A stretch of DNA of 64,000 bases. Origin: Parcubacteria group bacterium Greene0714_7. Lineage in GTDB: Bacteria; Patescibacteria; Paceibacteria; UBA9973; UBA2103. The stretch lies in the NCBI GenBank assembly GCA_007378985.1, contig VMHB01000001.1, positions 62,001-126,000 of the forward strand, written 5' to 3'. This document shows positions 1 through 7,577 of the stretch, piece after piece; the stretch's first letter is position 1, and every line of letters starts with the position of its first letter. Under the pieces are notes generated by a model that saw nothing but the letters and a program-made list of their open reading frames with translations, searched no databases and was not told the DNA's origin. The position numbers and the translations under genes were made by a program.

Positions 1-1215
1 CTCAGGTGTAATGTCTACTGCCTTACTCTCGACGGTCTCCCGCATCATTTTTCTTAGGGTTGTTTTCTTTCCATTTTTTTCAAACTCAGCATTAACCCCC
101 ACAAACCATTGACGCTTTACTTGAGGTTCTATAGTGCCTCCACCACGACTGTTTGTTGCAATGTTGTGGACATATTTCTCATCAATTTTATCAATGAGCC
201 CTTTTGCTTTGAGCTTCTCAATGATTAGTGGACGAGCTTTTTTGATATGGCTCCCTTGAAATTCTCCTGCTATAGGGAGGAGAAGTCCGCGGTCGTCTAT
301 GACTTGCTCTATATCAAGCCCGTGGCGTTTCGCAATCTCGAAGTCCACCACCGAGTGCGCTGGTGTAATGGTCATTACACCCGAACCCATTTCCATGTCA
401 GCTGCTTTGTCTTTAATGATTGTTGCAGTGATGGGTCCGTTTATCCACTCAAGATCAAATGTCTGTCCATGTTTCCATTCGCTGTACCTCGTATCATCTG
501 GATGCATCACAACATATTTATCACCGAACTTTGTTTCAGGGCGTACAGTGCCGATGACAAATGGTCCGTATTTGAAATAGTAGAATGGAACGGATTCTTC
601 TACGTAGTCCATTTCATCATCCGAAACGGTAGTTTGGAGTTTTGGGTCCCAGTTTACGATTCGGTATCCGCGATAAATGAGACCAGCATTGTACATTCGT
701 ACAAAGGCCTCCATGACGGCATGGTATCTCGCGCTATCCATAGTGTAGGCGTAGCGAGAAAAATCTAGTGAAGCGCCGACACGTTTCATCTGTTCAATAA
801 TAGTTTTTTCGCTCTCTTTCACGAATACATCTATTCGTTTCAAAAGCTCATCTCGTCCAAGGTCATGACGGGTTTTTTTCTCTTTCTTATAGATTTCTCC
901 CTCCACCTTTGACTGGGTAGCGATTGCAGCAGAGTCGGCGCCAGGAATCCAGAGTGTTTTTTTGCCACTCATGCGAGCATGGCGAATGAGTATGTCTTCA
1001 ATAACGAGCATCAATGCTGAGCCCATATGGAGAATGCCGGTAACATTTGGTGGGGGAAGTATCATTGAAAATGACTCCGCGCGTTCTTCCGTACCTTGTG
1101 GTGTAACAATAGGTGGGAGGTTGTCGGGATTGAAATAGCCACTTTCTTCCCAGCGTGTATAGATGGCCTCTTCCGTTTCTTTTGAATTATATGGTTGTAG
1201 AAATTTTGGATCCAT
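1..1215 (-). CDS. valS: valyl-tRNA synthetase, N-terminal part (runs off the window)
   Basis: Class I aminoacyl-tRNA synthetase charging tRNA-Val in the cytosol. I translated it directly: ATG at 1215, open to base 1, about 405 residues. Seen: PPPNVTG before the HIGH-motif position (residues 63-66), the ValS-type stretch NWDPKLQTTVSD, and the editing-domain-like GGGTIEPQVKRQWFV, which separate ValS from IleS and LeuS. Oddities: the HIGH motif reads HMGS, and the normally invariant GTDHAGIATQ reads GADSAAIATQ, so a histidine is replaced by serine at both sites. The KMSKS region lies outside the window. tsaD lies 11 bp upstream in the same direction, so the two are probably co-transcribed. Confidence 0.9.
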   Translation of the reverse strand, partial: MDPKFLQPYNSKETEEAIYTRWEESGYFNPDNLPPIVTPQGTEERAESFSMILPPPNVTGILHMGSALMLVIEDILIRHARMSGKKTLWIPGADSAAIATQSKVEGEIYKKEKKTRHDLGRDELLKRIDVFVKESEKTIIEQMKRVGASLDFSRYAYTMDSARYHAVMEAFVRMYNAGLIYRGYRIVNWDPKLQTTVSDDEMDYVEESVPFYYFKYGPFVIGTVRPETKFGDKYVVMHPDDTRYSEWKHGQTFDLEWINGPITATIIKDKAADMEMGSGVMTITPAHSVVDFEIAKRHGLDIEQVIDDRGLLLPIAGEFQGSHIKKARPLIIEKLKAKGLIDKIDEKYVHNIATNSRGGGTIEPQVKRQWFVGVNAEFEKNGKKTTLRKMMRETVESKAVDITPE

Positions 1216-1226
1216 AATAGAGAATG

Positions 1227-2438
1227 TTACTCTCCAAGCTTTAAATTCCCAAGCGCCGACAAATTGCTTGCGGTACGTGTTCCCGATAGGTGACGGAGAT
1301 AGCCAGCTACACCAATCATGATGGCGTTATCACCAGTGAGTGTTGCATCAGGAAATAAAAGTTGAATGTTTGAAAACTCTTCATCTACTAATGCGGTAAG
1401 TGCGCGTTTAATTTCAGTATTTGCAGAAACACCGCCACCGACCGCTAGGATTTTTGGCTCAGTTGCTTCAAGTGCTCGTTTGGTTTTTATTATCACGACA
1501 TCGCGTGCTGCGTCTTCAAATGCTTCTGCTATTTGTTCTTTGACTTTCTCGTCAATTTTATCCATGTCACGAAGTTTATAGAGCACTGCGGTTTTTAAAC
1601 CTGAGAAAGAAAAGTCGCATGTATCGTCCTTCGCCATTGGCCTTGGAAATGAGATTTCATTTTTTTCACCCCGCGCCCGTGACCTTGAAGCAACTTCAGC
1701 AATCTGAGGCCCTCCTGGATAGGGAAGGTCAAGGAGTCGTGCAACTTTATCGAATGCTTCACCGATGGCGTCGTCTCTCGTTGCTCCAATGTGTTCGTAG
1801 ACAAAAGGCTCTTTCATTACTACAAACTCTGTGTGCCCACCTGAAATGAGGAATGCAAGGATAGGGAAGTGCATGGCGTTTAGGGTATAGCGTTTAGGGT
1901 TGAGAGGAACTTCGGATTGTTCTGTTGATTGCTGACTATCTACTTCCTGCTTCAGCAAAGCAGAGAAAATATGCCCCTCCATATGGTCGATCCCAATGAC
2001 GGGGATATTCCAAGCTCGTCCCAAGCTTTCAGCAAAATTAATACCTGTCCAGAGTGCTGGCTCAAGGCCAGGGCCTTTTGTTACCGCAATAAATTCAATG
2101 TCAGGGTGCTCGGTAGTGTTAAGAAATTCTTCAATATCATTTTTGAATGCTTCGTTACGAATATTTTTTAAGACATCTTTGTGCACGGCGTCAGTTTTCT
2201 CTACTGCTTTGAGCATGCCAGCTTCTCGGAGTGCCTCTTTTGCAAGTGGTGCAAGATTGTTTTGGTGTTCACGTTTTGCGAGGTTTGGATACACTCCACC
2301 GTATGGAGCATGAAGGGTTGCTTGCGAGTAAAGGGCGTTTCCGAGGATGGTGAACGACGCGCCCTCAAATGAGCCTTCGCACTCAAGAATAGCCACGCCT
2401 GTCTCGTCACAACTTGTTTCTATAGAGAGAATTTTCAT
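1227..2438 (-). CDS. tsaD: tRNA N6-adenosine threonylcarbamoyltransferase TsaD
   Basis: Transfers threonylcarbamoyl from TC-AMP (made by TsaC/Sua5, encoded at 5760) to A37 of ANN-decoding tRNAs. Seen: N-terminal MKILSIETSCDE, the metal-binding HMEGH at about residues 152-156, the nucleotide-binding loop LISGGHTEFV near 198-207, and C-terminal GGGVSANT and GDNAIMIG. At 403 residues it is longer than the usual roughly 340. The excess is two inserts, at about residues 75-112 and 164-188, the second rich in Q and S. The start is the ATG at 2438; a GTG two codons upstream is also in frame, but homology begins at MKIL. The ATG overlaps the stop of an upstream leader ORF as ATGA. Confidence 0.93.
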   Translation of the reverse strand: MKILSIETSCDETGVAILECEGSFEGASFTILGNALYSQATLHAPYGGVYPNLAKREHQNNLAPLAKEALREAGMLKAVEKTDAVHKDVLKNIRNEAFKNDIEEFLNTTEHPDIEFIAVTKGPGLEPALWTGINFAESLGRAWNIPVIGIDHMEGHIFSALLKQEVDSQQSTEQSEVPLNPKRYTLNAMHFPILAFLISGGHTEFVVMKEPFVYEHIGATRDDAIGEAFDKVARLLDLPYPGGPQIAEVASRSRARGEKNEISFPRPMAKDDTCDFSFSGLKTAVLYKLRDMDKIDEKVKEQIAEAFEDAARDVVIIKTKRALEATEPKILAVGGGVSANTEIKRALTALVDEEFSNIQLLFPDATLTGDNAIMIGVAGYLRHLSGTRTASNLSALGNLKLGE

Positions 2439-2533
2439 ATGCACCTACAATGCCTAGTTTTACCTGCCCCGTAGTGAGCGCCCTGCGCTCTGCTACTGGG
2501 GTCGCAACTGGTCTCAATGGCTAAGATTTTCAT
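2435..2533 (-). CDS. 32-codon leader ORF that duplicates the tsaD N-terminus
   Basis: ATG at 2533 opens a short frame whose first 11 residues are MKILAIETSCD, the same protein start as tsaD (MKILSIETSCD). At the DNA level the two copies differ mainly at silent positions. After residue 11 the frame continues with unrelated sequence and stops at a TGA overlapping the tsaD ATG at 2438. A TATAAT on the minus strand (plus coordinates 2543-2548) lies 9 nt before this ATG, so this is the promoter-proximal start. It could be a relic of recombination with a second tsaD allele, or a translated leader coupled to tsaD. No function is assigned. Confidence 0.6.
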   Translation of the reverse strand: MKILAIETSCDPSSRAQGAHYGAGKTRHCRCI

Positions 2534-2541
2534 GTTCGGTG

Positions 2542-2548
2542 TATTATA
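2542..2548. promoter_or_regulatory. overlapping divergent -10 boxes for orn and tsaD
   Basis: The 7-bp string TATTATA reads TATTAT on the plus strand, 6 nt before the orn ATG at 2554. It reads TATAAT on the minus strand, 9 nt before the leader ATG at 2533. Both genes would share one opening region, and orn would be leaderless. Confidence 0.5.
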
Positions 2549-2553
2549 GCGTA

Positions 2554-3108
2554 ATGCCAAGAAACGACCTCCTTGTATGGATGGACCTCGAAATGACGTC
2601 TTTAGTGGACGTTACCAAAGACTCAATTATAGAAATTGCGGTGGTTATTACTGACACTAACCTCGCTGTTGTCGCTGAAGGTCCCGATATCATCATCCAC
2701 GCTGATGCCACGGTTTTTGAAAATATTCCGTCGGATGTATTAGAAATTCACAAAAAAAGTGGAATTATTGAATCTTCCATTTCGAGTGTGATTACCACCG
2801 AACAGGCTGAAAGGGAGGTACTTGCATTTGTTGAGGCACACGCCGCCCCACAATCGAGCCCGCTTTGTGGAAATTCAATTCATATGGACAGAATGTTTTT
2901 ACGTCTCCATATGCCTACTCTTGATTCCTATCTCCATTACCGCTGTATAGATGTCTCAACCTTAAAAGGGCTTGCGGAGCGTTGGAAGCCTGAAGTCTAT
3001 GAAAACTGGAGGTCAGTGCGGAGTGAGAAAAAGCACCGCGCTAAAGATGATATCCTTCAATCCATAGAAGAATTGAAATTTTACCGCACGCATTTTCTGA
3101 AAATATAA
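2554..3108 (+). CDS. orn: oligoribonuclease (DEDDh 3'-5' exonuclease)
   Basis: Degrades 2-5 nt RNA fragments to mononucleotides at the end of mRNA turnover. 184 residues, the normal family length. Seen: WMDLEMTSL near the N-terminus (DEDD Asp and Glu), a central CGNSIHMDRMF (second Asp) and C-terminal HRAKDDILQSIEEL (catalytic His and last Asp). I chose the ATG at 2554 because family similarity starts at NDLLVWMDLEMT and a TATTAT box lies 6 nt before it. The GTG at 2539 would overlap the promoter. The gene is divergent from tsaD. Confidence 0.9.
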   Translation: MPRNDLLVWMDLEMTSLVDVTKDSIIEIAVVITDTNLAVVAEGPDIIIHADATVFENIPSDVLEIHKKSGIIESSISSVITTEQAEREVLAFVEAHAAPQSSPLCGNSIHMDRMFLRLHMPTLDSYLHYRCIDVSTLKGLAERWKPEVYENWRSVRSEKKHRAKDDILQSIEELKFYRTHFLKI

Positions 3109-3117
3109 AAATAAAAA

Positions 3118-3151
3118 GCGTTACTCCTCCGATTAATCGGAGGAGTAACGC
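3118..3151. terminator. perfect 34-bp palindrome between orn and the ABC exporter
   Basis: Two perfect 17-bp arms (GCGTTACTCCTCCGATT and its complement) with no loop. The minus-strand copy is followed by a T-rich run, whereas the plus copy is not. It may be a minus-direction terminator or a 5' structure for the gene at 3167. Its right arm contains GGAGGAG, too far (21 nt) from the ATG to be an obvious ribosome site. Confidence 0.55.
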
Positions 3152-3166
3152 GAAGCATACAAACAT

Positions 3167-4945
3167 ATGAAATCCCTCTGGCGTGAAGACTTTCCTAAAG
3201 ACACAAATCCTCTCCACTTTTTCCTCTTTTGCTCACGGCCACATGTGGTTCCTGCGGTAATTGCTATTGTAGCGGTCATCATTGCTGGGTCAATCGGAGC
3301 TTCGACTGCATATCTTTTCAAGCTGATAGTCAATGCCGCTGTTTCGCTTTCATCAGGAGGGTCGTACAGCGCTCTTGTGTGGGCATCGGTTGCCTATATG
3401 CTTTTTCTTCTTACGGGAAAAATATTTTGGCGCATTTCAGGATTCGCAGGCATGCGCTGGTGTAACGGCGGTCGCGCAACCGCCCGTCAAACGCTCACCT
3501 CATATGTGACGCTTCACAGCCGTACCTATTTTTCGAATCGCTTCGCGGGCTCAATTGTCAACAAGATAAGTCATGCTGCATCGGGCATACATGAGTTTGC
3601 CGATCAATTCCTGTGGTCGTTTTTGGAACTGTTTGTTTCGGTTATTGCAAGTTTCTTTCTAGCGTTCTTTGTTTCCAAGGAAATTGCTTTTATATTTCTT
3701 GGTTGGGTTGTTGCCGTGGCTGTACTTAATGCCTACTTAGTTCAAAAACGCATACCTCTCTCTAAGTATGTACAGAAGCTGGAGTCGCAATTGACCGGCA
3801 TGACTGTAGATCTCTTGTCGAATATTAATGCAATGCAGGAATACGCACGGCGCTCTTTTGAGATGCGTCGCATTGAAGAGATGACTGAAAAACGGCGTCG
3901 CGCAGGCATTCGCAACTGGACTCACGGTGAAAAAGTACGCATCCTCAACAATGTTCTGCAGTTCGTTTTCGGTAGCTGTATGCTTTTCGTTTCCGTCAAT
4001 CTTATGCGCACGGGCGCCATATCCTTGGGCGACATTGTACTTGTCATTACCATCATCTTCCGTGTTGAAGGACAGCTTCAGACCTTGGAGAGCAACATCA
4101 ATAAGGTTTCGAACACGTGGGGTGAGGTAGAAGAAAGTCTTAATGAAATAATTGAACCTCATGAAATTCCTGACAAGCTGGGGGCAGGAGAACTCGGTGT
4201 GCCGAATGGTGGCATTCATTTTGACAACATTAGCTTTGAATATGGCAACATTTTGATATTTGAGAAGCTTAATCTCTTTATTAAGCCAGGGGAGCGGGTG
4301 GGGATAGTGGGGCGCTCGGGGGCAGGCAAGTCTACTCTTATGCGAGCACTCCTTCATCATCACGACCTTAAGGATGGTGCAATTATCATTGATGGGAAAG
4401 ATATCACTTCCGTAACACAAGAGAGCCTTCGGCGCGCCATTTCCGTTGTTCCACAGGAACCTTCACTCTTTCATCGCACTATTAGTGAGAACATTGCCTA
4501 CGGTAAGCCTGATGCATCACAAGCGGAAATAGAGGAGGCAGCGCGTCTTGCACAAGCTCATGATTTTATTAAGCGACTCGAAGAAGGATATGAATCTCTT
4601 GTTGGAGAGCGAGGCGTAAAGCTTTCAGGCGGTGAGCGTCAGAGGATTGCGATAGCCCGTGCAATCCTCAAGAATGCGCCTATTCTTCTTATGGATGAGG
4701 CTACGGCTTCTTTGGACAGTGAAAGTGAAGTGGCTATTCAGGATGCTTTAAAGGAGCTCATGAAAGGCAAGACGGTTATTGCGATTGCACACCGACTTTC
4801 AACTTTGCGTGAGATGGATCGAATTGTCGTTATGGATAGGGGTCAAATAATTGAAGAGGGTAGCCATGAGGAATTAGTGAAAGCAGGTGGCACCTATTCA
4901 GAGCTCTGGAATCATCAGGCTGGCGGATTTTTGCAGGAGGGGTAG
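3167..4945 (+). CDS. ABC exporter, fused permease and ATPase
   Basis: Homodimeric type IV ABC exporter of the MsbA/LmrA/multidrug class in the cytoplasmic membrane; substrate unknown. Of 592 residues, about 1-325 form the six-helix membrane domain, opening with charged residues and a helix around 25-50. The ATPase follows: Walker A GRSGAGKST near 382, Q-loop in VVPQEPSLF, signature LSGGERQR near 486, Walker B ILLMDEATASLD near 505 and H-loop AIAHRLS near 540. All catalytic residues are present. It stands alone, between orn and the tRNA-Val tail, without an adjacent substrate-binding or accessory gene, so drug, lipid or peptide export cannot be distinguished. Confidence 0.9.
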   Translation: MKSLWREDFPKDTNPLHFFLFCSRPHVVPAVIAIVAVIIAGSIGASTAYLFKLIVNAAVSLSSGGSYSALVWASVAYMLFLLTGKIFWRISGFAGMRWCNGGRATARQTLTSYVTLHSRTYFSNRFAGSIVNKISHAASGIHEFADQFLWSFLELFVSVIASFFLAFFVSKEIAFIFLGWVVAVAVLNAYLVQKRIPLSKYVQKLESQLTGMTVDLLSNINAMQEYARRSFEMRRIEEMTEKRRRAGIRNWTHGEKVRILNNVLQFVFGSCMLFVSVNLMRTGAISLGDIVLVITIIFRVEGQLQTLESNINKVSNTWGEVEESLNEIIEPHEIPDKLGAGELGVPNGGIHFDNISFEYGNILIFEKLNLFIKPGERVGIVGRSGAGKSTLMRALLHHHDLKDGAIIIDGKDITSVTQESLRRAISVVPQEPSLFHRTISENIAYGKPDASQAEIEEAARLAQAHDFIKRLEEGYESLVGERGVKLSGGERQRIAIARAILKNAPILLMDEATASLDSESEVAIQDALKELMKGKTVIAIAHRLSTLREMDRIVVMDRGQIIEEGSHEELVKAGGTYSELWNHQAGGFLQEG

Positions 4946-4949
4946 GAGA

Positions 4950-5301
4950 GAGGAAGAGGGATTCGGTAACAGATAGTTTTACTTTGTAAGATTTCTTCAA
5001 TTCTTTCGAGGGTTCGGTCACAAGTAAATTTCCTGACGGAAATTTCTCGCGACCCTAGCTCGGCATTTTTGCCTTGTGAGGCGTAAACAAAAATATGCCT
5101 GCGCTTTTCGAATCCCTCACGTGAGCCAAATTGTTAGGGATTCGGTCACGGATAATTTTAAAAAATAAAATTTCCGCGACCCCGACTCGCCGACAAGCGA
5201 TCGCTTCGCTCGCCTTGTGTACCGCCTCCGTCTTTCGAATCCCTCACCGCATTACAAACAATAAGTGCCGAACGCGAAAGCGTTCGGCATCTTTTGTTTT
5301 G
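4950..5301 (-). repeat. tRNA-Val 3' tail: two to three structured modules carrying copies of the tRNA end
   Basis: Read on the tRNA strand, the tRNA is followed by a hairpin (TGCCGAACGC gaaa arms, plus coordinates 5266-5289) and then by alternating copies of its own T-arm/acceptor region. Inverted copies lie at 5234-5250 (17 nt exact against tRNA 5305-5321) and 5107-5120 (14 nt). Direct copies lie at 5136-5144, 5008-5016 (one mismatch) and 4956-4964. Between each inverted and direct pair is a core: CGGAGGC, stem, CCGAG..GGGTCGCG, AT-rich stem, GTGACC. The core at 5017-5100 is nearly identical to that at tRNA-Glu. No gene is seen here; short frames cross both strands but follow the repeats. 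Confidence 0.8.
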
Positions 5302-5374
5302 TGCGCGGTGAGGGATTCGAACCCCCGACATCGTCAACGTCAATGACGCGCTCTACCAACTGAGCTAACCGCGC
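5302..5374 (-). tRNA. tRNA-Val (GAC)
   Basis: Cloverleaf folds fully: acceptor GCGCGGT with ACCGCGC, D-arm GCTCAGTTGGTAGAGC, anticodon stem CGTCA/TGACG with loop TTGACGT (anticodon GAC), and a T-arm with TTCGAAT. Discriminator A. CCA is not encoded. Confidence 0.95.
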
Positions 5375-5582
5375 AAAGTGAGGAAGAGAATGTCCACGCT
5401 CTGCGTGACGCTTCTTCTTTCCTAACGCCTGCGCAGGGAGCTTAAGCTCTCCGCACAAGTCAAGAGAGAGTAGCTCGTTTTAAGGCTTTTTTCAAGACCG
5501 CCCTCCTTCACAATGGCATATTTGACAGGTATTACGTTCAGAGTACAATCAAAAATTATAAGTCAATTTTAAACTAATATTC
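5375..5582. other. intergenic stretch, no gene seen
   Basis: Between tRNA-Val and the small zinc-ribbon gene. It holds a GAAGAG/CTTCTTC imperfect hairpin and a small GGGAGCTTAAGCTCTCC palindrome near 5436-5452. A TACAAT at about 5540 could be a promoter for the following small gene. Nothing else is supported. Confidence 0.4.
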
Positions 5583-5705
5583 ATGTTTGGCGATAAATCT
5601 TTCATTGCAATCCCAACACAAACGGCAAATTGTCATGGGTGCGGTTGGCGTATTTCTGCAAGCAAAGGTACTTGTGCTAATAAGAAATGTCCTTTGAAAT
5701 CCTAA
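5583..5705 (+). CDS. 40-residue zinc-ribbon-like protein
   Basis: Small frame starting at ATG 5583 and ending TAA 5703-5705. The protein has the pattern CHGC, twelve residues, then C-x4-C, a plausible four-cysteine zinc site with a short GGWRIS-like middle. It is followed immediately by two hairpins, as expected for a short independent transcript. I do not recognise the family. A single-ribbon RNA- or protein-binding role is possible but not shown. Confidence 0.55.
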   Translation: MFGDKSFIAIPTQTANCHGCGWRISASKGTCANKKCPLKS

Positions 5706-5757
5706 AGGATTTTCAAAGTGTTGTAGAATAAAAGAGTCTCAGTAATGAGACTCTTTT
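5692..5757 (+). terminator. two consecutive hairpins after the zinc-ribbon gene
   Basis: First hairpin 5692-5718 (CTTTGAAATCC with GGATTTTCAAAG). Second 5730-5757 (AAAAGAGTCTCA with TGAGACTCTTTT), ending in a short T run. The second overlaps the in-frame ATG at 5745 of the next gene, arguing that the true start there is 5760. Confidence 0.7.
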
Positions 5758-5759
5758 AT

Positions 5760-6341
5760 ATGAACCCTAAAGATATATTAAATGCTGGCGGTATTCTTTT
5801 GTATCCTACAGACACCCTCTATGGACTTGGGGTTGATGCCTTGAACGTTGAAGCACTCAAAAAACTCCGCACACTCAAAGGCAGAGAAGAGGGCAAGCCA
5901 ATTTCTATTGTTGTTTCCGACATGAAGATGGCTGAAGAATATGCTGAAGTGACACCTCTTGCATTAAAACTCACTGAAGCTTTTCTCCCAGGGAAGCTTA
6001 CGCTTATTCTGAAGGCTAAATCTAATCTTCCTACAGAGCTTACAGCAGGTACAGGCACTGTTGGTATTCGTATTCCGAACCATGTTCTTTGTTTAAATAT
6101 TGTGCGTGAACTCGGACGTCCTTATACGACAACGAGCGCTAATGTAAGCGATATGGATTCTAAAAACACTGTATCCGAGATACTTGCTCAATTTGGTGCC
6201 CAGGCGGGAATGATTGATCGCATCATTGATGTGGGTGAACTTTTAGAGTCACTTCCTTCAACTGTTGTGGATGCACGAGGGCTTTCGCCTCATGTGATTC
6301 GGGAAGGAGCGATATCGGAGATCGACATACACGCACTATAA
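5760..6341 (+). CDS. tsaC: threonylcarbamoyl-AMP synthase (TsaC/Sua5, YrdC domain)
   Basis: Makes threonylcarbamoyl-AMP from threonine, bicarbonate and ATP, the donor used by TsaD (encoded 3.3 kb away). 193 residues, a YrdC-only length without the extra Sua5 C-terminal domain. Seen: LLYPTDTLYGLGVDA near the N-terminus, KGREEGKPISIVVSD, the KLT loop of FLPGKLTLIL, GTVGIRIPNH and TTSANVSD, all typical of the ATP/threonine pocket. I preferred ATG 5760 to the in-frame ATG 5745, which lies inside a terminator-like stem. Confidence 0.9.
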   Translation: MNPKDILNAGGILLYPTDTLYGLGVDALNVEALKKLRTLKGREEGKPISIVVSDMKMAEEYAEVTPLALKLTEAFLPGKLTLILKAKSNLPTELTAGTGTVGIRIPNHVLCLNIVRELGRPYTTTSANVSDMDSKNTVSEILAQFGAQAGMIDRIIDVGELLESLPSTVVDARGLSPHVIREGAISEIDIHAL

Positions 6342-6389
6342 AAATCTAACGTATAGGAAGGCCTATATTTCTGTGATAGGGTTGGCGCC

Positions 6390-6584
6390 GTGACCGACAT
6401 AATCAAGGAAACACTTCAGGGGTCAATTGATCGAGCAAATAAAGCTCATGGTGATTTTAATGATCCCGAGGGTCGAGATAAACCTACTATTCGGCGATTC
6501 AATCGACTTCGCGATTTAATAAACTTTTTTGGATATAGTCTGGAAGATTTTCCAGACTTAAATATGAAACCTCCTTGGAAATAA
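6390..6584 (+). CDS. hypothetical 64-residue protein
   Basis: Small charged soluble protein starting at GTG 6390, with no signal peptide or membrane segment. The C-terminus contains FFGYSLEDFPDLNMKPPW. It lies 48 bp after tsaC in the same direction and converges with the membrane-protein gene ending at 6597. I do not recognise it. The GTG start and short length make it moderately uncertain; the codon use is unremarkable. Confidence 0.45.
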   Translation: MTDIIKETLQGSIDRANKAHGDFNDPEGRDKPTIRRFNRLRDLINFFGYSLEDFPDLNMKPPWK

Positions 6585-6596
6585 AAAGTGCTTTTG

Positions 6597-7439
6597 TTAC
6601 TTCGGAAACACGTCTGTAAGTTCATCGGAGTGGTAAAAGAGTGCGCCGAGCTCCCCAAACAAATATGCTTTTCCGCCTGTGGTAATTTCGCTACCTGCTG
6701 TTATTGGGGAAGGGTTTGGCTTTGAGGCTTGAAAACCAATATTAAACAGCGTTACTACTGTGCCAGGATTTTGTGTAATGTCGTATCCGCCCTGTCTCCA
6801 CTGTGCTTCCACCTCCTTTATGAAGAGGGCTGTATAGAGGTATGAGAAGTAGTGGTCTTTTGGGTCGGTGAGCCGTCTGTAGAGTTCGGCGTCATGTTCT
6901 ACGCCCTCAGGGTAGGCAACAAGCGCTCGCATATTTGGCCCTGGGAAAAATGGCGAGGTGACATTTTGAGTATTGAGTTCAATGGCATTTGCCGTTTCTT
7001 GTTTGATGCCCGAAACACCTAAGGAAAACTGTGAAAGTGAGCCTAGTATTTTTAATGGCTCAAAGTAGCTTTTAAATACTTCTCGCTCCGAAGTAAAGAA
7101 GCGGATTTGCTCGGGAATGACCACAGAAGCAATCATGCGTTTTGAAACGCCCGTTTCTGTCGAAACTCTCGTGATTATTTTCTCGTCTTTGCGGAGTCCT
7201 TCTCTGACGGTATCCCATTCAGGAGTTTGGTTCCACACACACTCTTCTTCTGCAGTGTTGAGGCAGGGGACACTATTTGGATTTCTCTCAAAAAACTGAT
7301 TTCTCTCTTTAATAGTTCCGCGTACATTCAAGAGTCCAAATTGCATACCAATGAAGACAAGTGTAAAAGCTACTCCGATGAGGGCGAAGATTCCCACAAT
7401 GGAGAAAAGCATTGCCTTAAATATTTTTTTATTGTGCAT
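6597..7439 (-). CDS. membrane-anchored protein, possibly lysozyme-fold
   Basis: 280 residues with a short cytoplasmic start, one strong membrane helix at about residues 8-34 and an extracytoplasmic domain. That domain carries the strings FSLGVSGIKQETA and GTVVTLFNIGF, which faintly recall the lytic transglycosylase pattern of a Gly/Gln-rich helix and a later YN-G motif. No clear catalytic Glu can be assigned, so the resemblance is only suggestive. It is convergent with the preceding gene and divergent from csoR. A structural search would be needed to name it. Confidence 0.65.
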   Translation of the reverse strand: MHNKKIFKAMLFSIVGIFALIGVAFTLVFIGMQFGLLNVRGTIKERNQFFERNPNSVPCLNTAEEECVWNQTPEWDTVREGLRKDEKIITRVSTETGVSKRMIASVVIPEQIRFFTSEREVFKSYFEPLKILGSLSQFSLGVSGIKQETANAIELNTQNVTSPFFPGPNMRALVAYPEGVEHDAELYRRLTDPKDHYFSYLYTALFIKEVEAQWRQGGYDITQNPGTVVTLFNIGFQASKPNPSPITAGSEITTGGKAYLFGELGALFYHSDELTDVFPK

Positions 7440-7540
7440 TGGTGAGAGTAGTCTACATCATCCTTTATAAAAAGCCTCCCTATTGGAGACTGGGTACAAC
7501 TAGGAATCTTACACTTCACTCAGAAGTAGTTGTGGGTACC

Positions 7541-7570
7541 TTGCGGGATACCCCCTAGGGGGTATATACT
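7541..7570 (+). promoter_or_regulatory. csoR-copA promoter with CsoR-type operator in the spacer
   Basis: -35 TTGCGG (7541-7546), an 18-nt spacer and -10 TATACT (7565-7570). The spacer is almost filled by the perfect palindrome ATACCCCCTAGGGGGTAT (7548-7565), which resembles the G/C-tract operators of CsoR-family repressors. The csoR ATG at 7578 is 7 nt after the -10, so the mRNA is probably leaderless. Confidence 0.8.
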
Positions 7571-7577
7571 ATTACTC

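Noticed and set aside
4950..5301. Tails as plain Rho-independent terminators only
   Set aside because: Terminator-like hairpins exist in them, but the T-arm copies, shared cores and lengths of 100-400 bp go far beyond a terminator.
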